DNA from: Ligilactobacillus salivarius DSM 20555 = ATCC 11741
Lineage (GTDB): Bacteria; Bacillota; Bacilli; Lactobacillales; Lactobacillaceae
Reading direction: 5' to 3'
Assembly (NCBI RefSeq): GCF_001435955.1
Contig: NZ_AYYT01000014.1
Coordinates: forward strand, 1-49,445
DNA length: 49,445 nucleotides
The stretch's first letter is position 1. The number at the start of each line of letters is the position of its first letter. The notes below the pieces were generated by a model. It worked only from the letters and a program-made list of their open reading frames with translations. It was not told where the DNA came from and ran no database searches. Made by a program: the position numbers and the translations under genes. Shown here one piece after another: positions 35,523 through 44,385 of this stretch.

Positions 35523-35550
35523 TTTACTAAGTCTTTGAATTTGCTACAAT
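35523..35550 (+). promoter_or_regulatory. Candidate birA promoter
   Basis: TTTACT (35523-35528), 16 bp, then TACAAT (35545-35550) preceded by TGC (extended -10), about 30 bases before the birA start. Confidence 0.5.
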
Positions 35551-35580
35551 TAGTATATCATTGATATCGAGGTGTATTAC

Positions 35581-36546
35581 ATGAACACTGAAAAAGCTGT
35601 TTTAAATTATTTTATCCAAAATCTAGGAAATTATACATCTGGAGAAGAATTATCAAATAAACTAAATATCTCTCGCACAGCGGTCTGGAAAGCTGTCAAA
35701 CAATTAAAAGAACAAGGCTATGAAATTTCCAGTAAAACAAGAAAAGGATATTGTCTAGTTGATAATGGAGTATTGAATACTGCGTTTATTAACAAATATT
35801 TACATACTGATAATCTTGATCTGCATGTTTATGAAACTATTGGTTCAACTAACTCTGAAGCTAAAAATATCAGTAGTCAACGTCATTCTACTGAGCCACT
35901 GGTAATTATTAGTGACCAACAAACGGCAGGTTACGGACGCTATGGCAGAAAATTCGAATCACCTAAGAATACCGGTATTTATATGAGCATCTTGCTTGAA
36001 AATCAACATCAAAATGATTTAAATCCTGGTTTGTTGACTACTGCTGTCGCTATTGCGGTTAGTCGTACTATCAAAAAGTTATTCCACAAAACCGTTGAAA
36101 TTAAATGGGTTAACGACGTGTTACTTGATGGCAAAAAAATTTGTGGCATTTTAACTGAGGGTGTTGCTAACCTTGAAACTCAAAGTATCTCACAAGTTAT
36201 TATCGGAATTGGTATAAACTATACTACTCCCCTAGAAGTATTCCCTGCTGAACTTAGGGAAAGAGTTGGTTCACTTAAAGAGTTAGCTGAAAAATACCAT
36301 GTATCCAGAAATATGTTTATTGCATGTTGCTTAGATGAATTTTTCGCTATTTATCGTAACTATACTTCTGCTGATTTTATGGATGAATATCGTAAATTAT
36401 CTGTTGTTATCGGTAAAGAAGTTCGCATTAAACAAGGAAATAAAATAATAACTGGTGTAGTTTCTACCATTGATGATTTGGGAAGAATTGTCCTTACTGA
36501 TGGACAAATTTTCAGTTCCGGTGAAGTCACCAAAATTAGATATTAA
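35581..36546 (+). CDS. birA: Bifunctional biotin--[acetyl-CoA-carboxylase] ligase / repressor BirA
   Basis: A 321-residue class II biotin protein ligase. The N-terminal winged helix (SGEELSNKLNISRTAVWKAVKQL) suggests DNA binding and control of biotin genes. The ligase domain has GSTNSEAK, the biotinyl-AMP loop GRYGRKFESP, KWVNDVLLDGKKICGILTE and a C-terminal SH3-like domain. The ATG at 35581 follows GAGGTG by six bases. Monocistronic, with a terminator directly downstream. Confidence 0.94.
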   Translation: MNTEKAVLNYFIQNLGNYTSGEELSNKLNISRTAVWKAVKQLKEQGYEISSKTRKGYCLVDNGVLNTAFINKYLHTDNLDLHVYETIGSTNSEAKNISSQRHSTEPLVIISDQQTAGYGRYGRKFESPKNTGIYMSILLENQHQNDLNPGLLTTAVAIAVSRTIKKLFHKTVEIKWVNDVLLDGKKICGILTEGVANLETQSISQVIIGIGINYTTPLEVFPAELRERVGSLKELAEKYHVSRNMFIACCLDEFFAIYRNYTSADFMDEYRKLSVVIGKEVRIKQGNKIITGVVSTIDDLGRIVLTDGQIFSSGEVTKIRY

Positions 36547-36554
36547 GAAAAAGA

Positions 36555-36574
36555 CCTGGAATTTTCATTCCAGG
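36555..36574 (+). terminator. birA terminator
   Basis: CCTGGAA and TTCCAGG around a 6-base loop, followed by CTTTTTTG. Confidence 0.85.
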
Positions 36575-36595
36575 CTTTTTTGTCAATTTAGTATT

Positions 36596-37255
36596 TTATA
36601 ATTCAAATGGTTTGTCAATTTCAGTTGTAAATTTCATATTTTCAGGAACGTCTTTCCAAAAATCATTTACATCTTGCTTAATTGGTGGGAACGTATTGAA
36701 GTGATATGGAATAACTTTTTTAGCATCAATTAATGAAGCAGCATAGGCAGCATCGTCAGGTCCCATTGTATAATAATCGCCAATTGGTAAGAATGCCAAG
36801 TCAATTTGTTGCTTACGTCCAACTAGCTTCATATCACTGAATAAACCAGTATCTCCAGCGATATAAATTAATTTTCCTTCAATTTTTAAAGCTAAGCCTG
36901 TTGCCATACCTAAAGGCACATTAGCAGTAGTATGCCAAGCTGGGATGATCTTAACATCGCCCCAATCAAAATGCACTGTTCCACCATAATTAGGACCTTC
37001 AACTTTGAAACCTTTTTGTGCGTAATCATTAGCCATATCCATTTCTGTTACAATTGTCGCACCTGACTTTTTAGCTAATTCTTCCGTATCTCCCACATGA
37101 TCATGATGTGAATGAGTTAATAGAATATAATCTGGATTAAAATCTTCTGGTTTAGTCTTAGTAAATGGATTTCCAGTAATAAAAGGATCAATTAGAATTT
37201 GCTTTCCATCAACTTGAATTTCAATAAAAGCATGTCCATGCCAAGTAATTTTCAT
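36596..37255 (-). CDS. UPF0173 metal-dependent hydrolase (metallo-beta-lactamase fold)
   Basis: A 219-residue MBL-fold hydrolase of the UPF0173/YtkL family. Metal ligands are in HSHHDHVGD (residues ~48-56), preceded by the N-terminal WHGHAFIEI and followed by the His in PAWHTT, the Asp in AGDTGLF and the C-terminal His in PYHFNTF. Substrate unknown. GAGGTG is seven bases before the ATG. A terminator-like hairpin from the ABC-F gene separates it from its upstream neighbour. Confidence 0.88.
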   Translation of the reverse strand: MKITWHGHAFIEIQVDGKQILIDPFITGNPFTKTKPEDFNPDYILLTHSHHDHVGDTEELAKKSGATIVTEMDMANDYAQKGFKVEGPNYGGTVHFDWGDVKIIPAWHTTANVPLGMATGLALKIEGKLIYIAGDTGLFSDMKLVGRKQQIDLAFLPIGDYYTMGPDDAAYAASLIDAKKVIPYHFNTFPPIKQDVNDFWKDVPENMKFTTEIDKPFEL

Positions 37256-37286
37256 ATTATCACCTCAAAACTATTATAAGAAAAAA

Positions 37287-37315
37287 GTCATGCACTTCCA
37301 ACAGAAGGGCATGAC
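37287..37315 (-). terminator. Terminator after the ABC-F gene
   Basis: On the minus strand GTCATGC-CTTC and GAAG-GCATGAC pair with one internal mismatch; TTTTTTC follows. Confidence 0.75.
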
Positions 37316-37326
37316 CTTGTATTTTC

Positions 37327-38949
37327 TTAATATAATTTTTCAACTTGTTCTTGAACTGAATCTAATGCCAAGAATTCATCGTAAGTAGTGTCAAAACGAT
37401 CAACAATTCCTTTAGGCCCTACTTCGATAATATGATTTGCGATTGTTTGAATATACTCATGATCATGAGATGTAAAAATAATCGAACCTTTGAAATCAAT
37501 CATGGAATTATTAAGTGAAGTAATTGATTCTAAGTCTAAATGGTTAGTTGGATCATCCATCAATAGCACATTAGCACGCTCTAACATCATTTTAGCTAGA
37601 ATACAACGAACCTTTTCGCCACCAGATAACACTTTGATTTGCTTATCAATATCATCGCCTGAGAATAACATTTTACCTAAGAATCCACGTAAGAAAGTAT
37701 TATCATTTTGTTCTTTAGTAGCAAATTGACGTAACCAATCTAAAATGCTTAATTCATCATTATCAAAACTAGCATTTAAGTCTTTTGACATGTAACTTTG
37801 ACTTGTTGTTTGTCCCCAAGTTACAGTACCTTCATCGGGTTCAATTTCACCAGCTAAGATTTGCATTAAAGTTGTGGTTGCTAAGTCATTACGTGATAAT
37901 AAAGCTACTTTTTCGCCAGGACGAATAATAAAACTTACGTTATCAAGAATCTTCTCACCATCAATAGTATGGCTAACATTTTCAACCTTAACTAAGTCAT
38001 TTCCTAATTCACGTTCCATTTCAAATTTGATAAATGGATACTTTCTTGATGATGGCTTAATGTCATCCAAAGTAATTTTTTCAAGTTGTTTCTTACGTGA
38101 TGTAGCTTGTTTAGATTTAGAAGCATTAGCAGAGAAACGTGCAATAAATTCTTGCAATTCCTTGATTTTTTCTTCTTTCTTAGCATTTGCATTTGCTTGA
38201 AGTTTAGCAGCTAACTGACTAGATTCTAACCAGAAGTCATAGTTACCAACATATAACTTAATCTTGCCATAGTCCACATCACACATATGTGTACATACTT
38301 GGTTTAAGAAATGACGGTCATGAGATACCACAATTACAATATTTTGATAATCTGCTAAAAAGTCTTCTAGCCATGAAATTGTATGTACATCTAAACCGTT
38401 TGTTGGCTCGTCTAATAGTAAAATATCAGGTTCACCAAATAAAGCCTGTGCTAATAAAACTTTAACCTTATCACTTTCAGGTAATTCGCTCATCTTAGCA
38501 TCATGCAAGGATTCTGGTATGCCTAAAGATTGTAGAAGTTGTGATGCTTCTGCTTCTGCATTCCAACCATCCATCTCTGCAAATTCAGCTTCAAGTTCTG
38601 CAGCCTTAATCCCATCTTCTTCAGAAAAGTCAGGCTTAGCATAAATTGCATCTTTCTCTTTCATAATTTGATAGAGCTTTTTATGGCCTTGAATGACAGT
38701 TTCCATTACTGTGAATTCTTCAAAACCAAAGTGGTCTTGGTTCAAGCTTGAAATACGTTCATTACTACCAATTGAAATATTTCCAGTTGTTGGTTCTAAC
38801 TTTCCTTCAAGTAACTTTAAGAAAGTAGACTTTCCAGCACCATTAGCACCAATAATACCGTAGCAGTTTCCTGGAGTGAATTTCAAATTAACATCATCAT
38901 AGAGTAAACGTCCAGAAAAGTTTAAACTTAAATCACTTACAGTAATCAA
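37327..38949 (-). CDS. ABC-F family ATP-binding protein (YbiT/YkpA-like)
   Basis: A 540-residue soluble protein with two ABC ATPase domains and no membrane part, as in ribosome-associated ABC-F translation factors. First domain: Walker A GANGAGKST and Walker B DILLLDEPTNGLD, with a degenerate signature MSELPESDKVKVLLAQ lacking SGGQ, typical of the YbiT/YkpA subgroup. Second domain: a modified Walker A region LLSRNDLATTTLM, and an intact signature LSGGEKVRC with Walker B VLLMDDPTNHLD (Asp where Glu is usual before PTN). A linker of ~80 residues between domains is rich in Lys and Gln. The TTG start at 38949 follows GAGG by eight bases. Likely helps stalled ribosomes; drug protection cannot be inferred. 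Confidence 0.88.
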   Translation of the reverse strand: MITVSDLSLNFSGRLLYDDVNLKFTPGNCYGIIGANGAGKSTFLKLLEGKLEPTTGNISIGSNERISSLNQDHFGFEEFTVMETVIQGHKKLYQIMKEKDAIYAKPDFSEEDGIKAAELEAEFAEMDGWNAEAEASQLLQSLGIPESLHDAKMSELPESDKVKVLLAQALFGEPDILLLDEPTNGLDVHTISWLEDFLADYQNIVIVVSHDRHFLNQVCTHMCDVDYGKIKLYVGNYDFWLESSQLAAKLQANANAKKEEKIKELQEFIARFSANASKSKQATSRKKQLEKITLDDIKPSSRKYPFIKFEMERELGNDLVKVENVSHTIDGEKILDNVSFIIRPGEKVALLSRNDLATTTLMQILAGEIEPDEGTVTWGQTTSQSYMSKDLNASFDNDELSILDWLRQFATKEQNDNTFLRGFLGKMLFSGDDIDKQIKVLSGGEKVRCILAKMMLERANVLLMDDPTNHLDLESITSLNNSMIDFKGSIIFTSHDHEYIQTIANHIIEVGPKGIVDRFDTTYDEFLALDSVQEQVEKLY

Positions 38950-39023
38950 ATAAATTTCCTCGTTTCATTAAAAGTAATAAGTTCAATTTAGCATAATTCT
39001 ATTGTTAAAGACAAGCTAAATTA

Positions 39024-39794
39024 TTAGTTTTTTAATTTCGCCATAACTTTTGTCGCTATTTTTAATACTTTTAGATGTGAATTAATTCCAAAATCTCGTT
39101 CATCATAATTATCAACATCTTTCAGTGAGTCCGCTGTGAATAAAATCTGCGCAAAATCCACATTTCTAAATTGTGCACATGCAGCTAAAGCAGCACATTC
39201 CATCTCGACTGTAGCGACTCCTTGTTTACGATAACGATTGACTAACTCTATAGTTTCTCGATAAAATCCATCGGTTGTCCATGTTGTAACTTCATGAATT
39301 CGATAATTAAAATCTTGTAGTATTTGTTCTACTCGCTGTACAAACTTTGAATTTAATTCAATACTTTCACTAGCTGGTAAATAGTGCAACGATGTTCCTT
39401 CATCTCTAATTGCTTTTGTTGGAATAACAAACTCATTTTCTTCAAAATCTTCTAGTGAACCACAAGAACCAACAGCTAATACCTGTTTTACTCCATAACC
39501 AATTAGCCAATCTAATAGTTGTGTAGCTGCAGGTGCCCCAAGTGGAGCTTGGCATAATCCTATTTTTTGTCCTTCATAATCAATTTCATAGACATTAGGA
39601 TTAAAAGAAATTGTCTCCATGCTCCCTACAATTCGATAAGAATATCTTGCTAAAAATTTATCAATATTTTCTTTAGTTACAAAAGCATAAATTAATTTTT
39701 TTGGCAGCTTATAATTCAAACTCTCATGGTCTGGATTGATTACTGCGTCCTGTGGATAATCATGTATAAATAATGGCAATTTTTGATAGTCCAT
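39024..39794 (-). CDS. Nucleoside phosphorylase (PNP/UDP family)
   Basis: A 256-residue phosphorylase-fold protein that probably cleaves nucleosides with phosphate. Visible family elements are the glycine loop AVGSCGSLEDF, the TDGFYRET stretch, the ribose-binding VEMECAALAACAQF and the base-site TADSLKD. It resembles uridine phosphorylase-type enzymes more than MTA/SAH nucleosidases, but the substrate is uncertain. Monocistronic, opposed to the following plus-strand genes. Confidence 0.82.
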   Translation of the reverse strand: MDYQKLPLFIHDYPQDAVINPDHESLNYKLPKKLIYAFVTKENIDKFLARYSYRIVGSMETISFNPNVYEIDYEGQKIGLCQAPLGAPAATQLLDWLIGYGVKQVLAVGSCGSLEDFEENEFVIPTKAIRDEGTSLHYLPASESIELNSKFVQRVEQILQDFNYRIHEVTTWTTDGFYRETIELVNRYRKQGVATVEMECAALAACAQFRNVDFAQILFTADSLKDVDNYDERDFGINSHLKVLKIATKVMAKLKN

Positions 39795-39884
39795 TCTATC
39801 ATCTCATTTCAAAATTAATTTACACAATCTTAGCATATCAGTATCACTCTCACAAGTTTGGAATATAGAAATTTTTGACAATAA

Positions 39885-39893
39885 TGGTACAAT
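39885..39893 (+). promoter_or_regulatory. Extended -10 promoter of the 78-residue protein/aldo-keto reductase pair
   Basis: TGGTACAAT, a -10 with TGn extension, lies 44 bases before the start codon. A TTGACA at 39876-39881 is too close to serve it and may be the -35 of a second overlapping promoter. Confidence 0.45.
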
Positions 39894-39936
39894 TATAGTA
39901 TGAAATCATTTACACAATTTATAAGGAAGTGATCTT

Positions 39937-40173
39937 ATGAGTGAAAATGTATTTTTCAATCCAGGACAATCAATTTCCAGCTCTTATGATTTCGATAAAG
40001 CTTATACTGCAGCTAAAATCTATCATATGAAAGCTGATAATTCTGTTCTGATCGTTCAAGAAAAAGATGGTCAACCTTATGTCATCTTTGATGAAGCTAA
40101 AGCTCTACAACAAGAAGCAGCTGAAGGCAAGAAGTATTCTGTAATCAAACGTGTGTCCCATGATAAGGAGTGA
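39937..40173 (+). CDS. Small protein of unknown function
   Basis: A 78-residue soluble protein, acidic to neutral, with no motif that I recognise. It has AAGGAAGTGATCTT before its ATG and is followed after 5 bases by the aldo/keto reductase start, whose ribosome binding site lies inside its last codons (AAGGAG). Coupled translation suggests a linked role, but none can be named. Predicted fold: short beta-strands (SVLIVQEKDGQPYVIFDE) with flanking helices. Confidence 0.7.
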   Translation: MSENVFFNPGQSISSSYDFDKAYTAAKIYHMKADNSVLIVQEKDGQPYVIFDEAKALQQEAAEGKKYSVIKRVSHDKE

Positions 40174-40178
40174 TTATT

Positions 40179-41018
40179 TTGGCAAAAATTCCTAACTATA
40201 CTTTAAATGATGGTAATCAAATTCCTGTACTTGGATTTGGTACTTATAAATTGAATGGTGCTACAGGAGTTAACGCTATTAATAGTGCTTTAAATAATGG
40301 TTATTCATTATTAGACTCTGCTTTTAATTATGAAAATGAAGGTGCAGTCGGCGAAGCAATCAGACGTTCATCTCTTAAGCGTGAAGATATCTTCGTAACA
40401 TCTAAACTTCCAGGAAGACATCAAGTATACGAAGAAGCTATCCCTACTATTCAAGAATCACTTTATCGTGCAGGCTTAGATTATTATGATCTATATCTCA
40501 TCCATTGGCCTAATCCTAAAGAAGATCATTATGTTGAAGCATGGCAAGCTTTAATTGATGCACAAAAATTCGGTCTTGTTCGTTCAATTGGGGTCTGCAA
40601 CTTCTTACCTGAACATCTTGATCGTTTAGCTAATGAAACAGGTGTGATGCCAGCTGTAAACCAAATTGAATTACATCCATATTGGTCTCAAGCTGTTCAA
40701 AGAGAATATGATAAAGAACATGGTATTTTCACACAAGCTTGGAGCCCACTAGGTAGAGCTAATTCAGTATTACAAGATCCTGTAATCGTTGAAATTGCCA
40801 AGAAGCATCATAAATCTGTTGCTCAAGTAATTTTGCGTTGGGAATTCCAATTAGGTGTAGGTATTATTCCTAAAGCTAACTCTACAAAACACCAATTATC
40901 CAATTTGGATATTTTTGATTTTGAATTATCAGCTGATGAAGTCGCAGCTATTACTAATTTGGATAAACCTAATGGCAGAACTAAGAATCAAGATCCTGCT
41001 GTTTACCAAGAATTTTAA
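40179..41018 (+). CDS. Aldo/keto reductase (2,5-diketo-D-gluconate reductase-like)
   Basis: NADPH-dependent aldehyde/ketone reductase of 279 residues with a TIM-barrel fold. The catalytic tetrad is intact: Asp and Tyr in DSAFNYENE, Lys in TSKLPG and His in LIHWPNP. The AKR5-type patterns GVCNFLPEHL and the C-terminal coenzyme segment IIPKANS are present. The start is the TTG at 40179, eight bases after AAGGAG; a GTG at 40170 overlaps that site. Substrate unknown. Confidence 0.92.
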   Translation: MAKIPNYTLNDGNQIPVLGFGTYKLNGATGVNAINSALNNGYSLLDSAFNYENEGAVGEAIRRSSLKREDIFVTSKLPGRHQVYEEAIPTIQESLYRAGLDYYDLYLIHWPNPKEDHYVEAWQALIDAQKFGLVRSIGVCNFLPEHLDRLANETGVMPAVNQIELHPYWSQAVQREYDKEHGIFTQAWSPLGRANSVLQDPVIVEIAKKHHKSVAQVILRWEFQLGVGIIPKANSTKHQLSNLDIFDFELSADEVAAITNLDKPNGRTKNQDPAVYQEF

Positions 41019-41033
41019 AATTAAGATCCAAAT

Positions 41034-41067
41034 AAAAAGGCATCTAGAAAATAATAGATGCTTTTTT
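41034..41067 (+). terminator. Terminator after the aldo/keto reductase gene
   Basis: AAAAAGGCATCTA and TAGATGCTTTTTT form the stem and T-run, 16 bases after the stop codon. Confidence 0.85.
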
Positions 41068-41096
41068 ATTATACGAATTTGTCTAATTTACGTTTT

Positions 41097-41170
41097 AGAC
41101 ACAGGACCAATTTTTTAATTTCTGCAAATTCTACAATTTTTGCGTCAATTTTTGAATTGGTCCTATGTCT
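41097..41170. repeat. Long inverted repeat with 42-base AT-rich loop
   Basis: AGACACAGGACCAATT (41097-41112) and AATTGGTCCTATGTCT (41155-41170) are complementary at 15 of 16 positions. The loop contains CAATTTTTG twice. It overlaps the stop codon of the GNAT gene. It lacks a terminal T-run on either strand and a separate terminator sits next to it, so it may be a small repeat element or an RNA end. Confidence 0.65.
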
Positions 41171-41693
41171 AGATTTGACATTTTGACTTTTTTAGAATTT
41201 TTTTGCACAATACTATCCATTTAACTTCTCCATTTTTCCAAGATGTTAATTTTTCAACCTCTTGATATCCTAATTTATGTGCCATTTTCAAACTATTAAC
41301 ATTATTAGCTTTAATTAACATTTTCAGAGTATTTATCTTTGTTTTTGATTTAGAGTACTTTTCAATCTCACTTATAACAGCACCTGCAATTCCTTTTCCC
41401 TGATACTCTTCACTTAGCCAAAGTCCAACCTCACCCATTTTGCCATCTGGTGATATATCGCTAATATCTGCCATTCCAATAACTTTTTCATTCAGTAAAA
41501 TTACAAAAGTTATTGTTGCTTCTTTACGTTCAGTGTGGATAATTTTTTGAATATATGTATGCATCTCATCTTCATTGTGAATATCTCTTATCCACTCAAT
41601 CCATTTTTCCAAATTATTACGATTATCCACAATCAATTGATATAATTCTCCACTATCAGCTTCAGTTATTAACCTAATTCTTACATTATCCAC
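41169..41693 (-). CDS. GNAT-family N-acetyltransferase (RimJ/RimL-like)
   Basis: A 174-residue acetyltransferase. It shows the N-terminal RLITEADSGELYQLI, the central strand VIGMADISDI, and the acetyl-CoA loop LSEEYQGKGIAGAVISEIE, followed by LKMLIKANNVNSLKMAHKLGYQEV, as in ribosomal-protein acetyltransferases. The target could be a protein N-terminus or a small molecule. The start is GTG at 41693 with GGGGG seven bases upstream. It is downstream of prs but separated by the prs terminator. Confidence 0.87.
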   Translation of the reverse strand: MDNVRIRLITEADSGELYQLIVDNRNNLEKWIEWIRDIHNEDEMHTYIQKIIHTERKEATITFVILLNEKVIGMADISDISPDGKMGEVGLWLSEEYQGKGIAGAVISEIEKYSKSKTKINTLKMLIKANNVNSLKMAHKLGYQEVEKLTSWKNGEVKWIVLCKKILKKSKCQI

Positions 41694-41720
41694 CTAAATT
41701 CCCCCTTTTTTGTGCAAAAA

Positions 41721-41751
41721 ATAAGCCAGCTACATAAAGTAACTGACTTAT
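41721..41751 (-). terminator. prs terminator
   Basis: On the minus strand ATAAGTCAGTTAC and GTAGCTGGCTTAT form a 13-bp stem with two G-T pairs, then TTTTTT. Confidence 0.85.
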
Positions 41752-41765
41752 CAACATGTTTATTA

Positions 41766-42743
41766 TTAATCTTCCTTGTGGAAACGATTCTTGAACAATG
41801 GACTAACTGGCTTGTGTTCATGAATACGTTTAATAGCATCACCAATAAGTGGACCTACAGAAACTTGAACAACTTTGTCAATCTTCTTGTCTTCTGGAAG
41901 ATTAATAGAATCTGTAATAACCATTTCCTTAATTGGAGATTTTTCAATACGTTCAATGGCTGGACCTGAGAATACAGGGTGTGTAGCACAAACATATACT
42001 TCTACTGCACCAGCATCTTTCAATGCTTGAGCTGCTAAAGTAATTGTTCCAGCTGTATCAATCATATCATCAATTAAGATACAACGTTTACCATCAACAG
42101 AACCAATAATGTTCATAACTTCAGCTACATTAGCCTTAGGACGACGCTTATCAATAATAGCGATCGGTGCTTTCAAGAATTCTGCTAATTTTCTAGCACG
42201 TGTAACACCACCATGGTCAGGAGAAACAACAACTGCGTCTTTTTCCAAACCATTAGTTAAGAAGTAATCAGCCAATAATGGTGCACCCATTAAGTGGTCA
42301 ACAGGAATGTCAAAGAATCCTTGAATTTGAGCAGCATGTAAATCAAGAGCTACCACACGAGTTGCACCAGCTTTTTCTAACATATCTGCAACTAATTTAG
42401 CTGTAATTGGTTCACGTGAACGAACCTTACGATCTTGACGTGCATATCCATAGTAAGGAATTACAACGTTGATAGTTGCTGCACTAGCACGACGAAGAGC
42501 ATCAATCATAATTAATAGTTCCATCAAATTATCATTAACAGGAGCAGATGTTGATTGAACGATAAATACTTCATCGCCACGAATACTTTCTTCAATGTTG
42601 ATACGAATTTCACCATCACTGAAACGATCAACAGAGATTTTTCCCAAAGGTACCCCAACAGCTTCAGCAATTTTTTCTGCTAAAGGCTTATTTGAATTTA
42701 AAGCAAAAATTTTAAGCTTTGGATCAGAATATTGTCCAGACAT
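41766..42743 (-). CDS. prs: Ribose-phosphate pyrophosphokinase
   Basis: Makes PRPP from ribose 5-phosphate and ATP, feeding nucleotide, His and Trp synthesis. The 325-residue protein has [15 protein letters not shown] near the start, the flexible loop region [35 protein letters not shown], the pyrophosphate loop DHGGVTRAR and the PRPP-binding signature [13 protein letters not shown]. The start ATG 42743 follows GGAGG by five bases. No terminator separates it from glmU, so glmU-prs is probably one operon, the usual order. Confidence 0.97.
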   Translation of the reverse strand: MSGQYSDPKLKIFALNSNKPLAEKIAEAVGVPLGKISVDRFSDGEIRINIEESIRGDEVFIVQSTSAPVNDNLMELLIMIDALRRASAATINVVIPYYGYARQDRKVRSREPITAKLVADMLEKAGATRVVALDLHAAQIQGFFDIPVDHLMGAPLLADYFLTNGLEKDAVVVSPDHGGVTRARKLAEFLKAPIAIIDKRRPKANVAEVMNIIGSVDGKRCILIDDMIDTAGTITLAAQALKDAGAVEVYVCATHPVFSGPAIERIEKSPIKEMVITDSINLPEDKKIDKVVQVSVGPLIGDAIKRIHEHKPVSPLFKNRFHKED

Positions 42744-42833
42744 AACGGCCTCCAATTATTTATACCTATTATTTTACCTACTACAATAGTACGTCAAAAT
42801 ATAGTCTAAAATCAAGCAAATTTAGTTTTTTTC

Positions 42834-44243
42834 TTACTCTTCTTTAGCTTTTTCTTCAGCAATACGTGCAGCTTCAGCTACTGGATAACGGTCAAAATAA
42901 CCTTTTTTGTTAACTTGACGTCCACGAGCAATTCCCATATCATGTGCATCAATATCATCTGTAATTGTTGAACCTGCTGCTACATAAGCATGATCAGCAA
43001 TATTTACAGGTGCGATAATATTTGAAGCACTACCAATGAAGGAGTAATCTCCAACTGTTGTATGGTGCTTGTTAATTCCATCGTAGTTAACGAATACTGT
43101 GCCACAACCAACATTAATATCTCTACCTAATGTTGCATCGCCAACATATGTTAAATGACCAACTTTAGTATTCTTTCCAATTGTAGCTTTCTTAACTTCT
43201 ACAAAGTTTCCGATATGAGCATTTTCGCCAATTTCAGCTTTAGGTCGTAAATGACTGTATGGACCAATATTGGAATTCTTATGCATTATAGCATCTTCGA
43301 TATAAGAACTTGTAACCTTTACGCCATCTTCAATTACACTGTCTATAATTTCAGAATGAGCACCAATATAGCAATCAGCACCAATTTCTGTCTTACCTTT
43401 TAATTGTACTCCAGGTTCGATAACTGTATCTGATCCTACTTTTACATCGATATCAATATAAGTTGTATCAGGATCAATTAAAGTTACACCTTGACGCATC
43501 AAGTTTTCATTAATACGACGACGCATTACTTTGGTTGCATTAGATAAAGCAATACGATCATTAACACCCATTGATTCTTCAAAGTTCTTCATTTGGTAAG
43601 CAGCAACAACTTTACCTTGTTTTTGGAAGATTTCCATTACATCTGGAAGGTAATATTCACCTTGTGCATTATCATTTTTAATTTGGTGTAATGCCGCAAA
43701 TAATTCTTTATTATCAAAACAATACACACCAGTATTGATTTCTTTTACTGCAGCTTCCTCAGCTGTTGCGTCTTTTTGTTCAACAATTTTTTCCACAATT
43801 CCAATTTCATTACGGATGATACGACCATAGCCAAATGGATTTTCAGCATGAGCTGTTAAAACTGTAGCTACCGCACCTTTAGATTTGTGATATTCAAATA
43901 ATTCTTCAAATGTCTTTGCTGTGAAAAGAGGTGTATCTCCACAAGCAATTAAAGTCATACCATCTTTATCACCAAGTAACTTTTCAGCTTGTAAAACAGC
44001 ATGTCCTGTTCCTAATTGTTCTGCTTGTAAAGCGTATTTTGTACGATCACCTAAAGTCTTTTCAACCATTTCAGCACCGTGACCTACAACTGTCACAATT
44101 TCATCCATGTTATTCTTTTCAATTTCAGTTAATACATGATCTACCATTGGCTTTCCACATACTGGATGTAGTACTTTATATAGCTTTGATTTCATGCGTG
44201 TTCCTTGACCAGCAGCCAAGATGATAGCATATTTAGAAGTCAT
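42834..44243 (-). CDS. glmU: Bifunctional UDP-GlcNAc pyrophosphorylase / GlcN-1-P acetyltransferase
   Basis: Two-domain enzyme of 469 residues supplying UDP-GlcNAc for wall synthesis. The N-terminal uridyltransferase has [20 protein letters not shown] (split LAAGxGTRM, K) and CGDTPLF; the C-terminal left-handed beta-helix acetyltransferase has repeated hexapeptides such as IGAHSE, IGPYSH, IGNFVE, and the GSASNIIAP active region. The start at 44243 follows AAGGAG and is confirmed by the promoter at 44280-44309, which leaves no room for a longer protein. Confidence 0.97.
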   Translation of the reverse strand: MTSKYAIILAAGQGTRMKSKLYKVLHPVCGKPMVDHVLTEIEKNNMDEIVTVVGHGAEMVEKTLGDRTKYALQAEQLGTGHAVLQAEKLLGDKDGMTLIACGDTPLFTAKTFEELFEYHKSKGAVATVLTAHAENPFGYGRIIRNEIGIVEKIVEQKDATAEEAAVKEINTGVYCFDNKELFAALHQIKNDNAQGEYYLPDVMEIFQKQGKVVAAYQMKNFEESMGVNDRIALSNATKVMRRRINENLMRQGVTLIDPDTTYIDIDVKVGSDTVIEPGVQLKGKTEIGADCYIGAHSEIIDSVIEDGVKVTSSYIEDAIMHKNSNIGPYSHLRPKAEIGENAHIGNFVEVKKATIGKNTKVGHLTYVGDATLGRDINVGCGTVFVNYDGINKHHTTVGDYSFIGSASNIIAPVNIADHAYVAAGSTITDDIDAHDMGIARGRQVNKKGYFDRYPVAEAARIAEEKAKEE

Positions 44244-44279
44244 AATATTTCTCCTTGTCAAATTAATATTTACTACTGT

Positions 44280-44309
44280 ATCATACTCTATTTTTACCAC
44301 TGATAACAA
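44280..44309 (-). promoter_or_regulatory. glmU promoter
   Basis: On the minus strand TTGTTA (44304-44309), 18 bp, TATGAT (44280-44285), 36 bases before the glmU start codon. Confidence 0.6.
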
Positions 44310-44385
44310 GGTTTGAAACTGAAGTCAAAATAAATCTTAATCAAGATTAGATTGCGTTCTTAGTATTCTCTTTAATTTCTAACAA

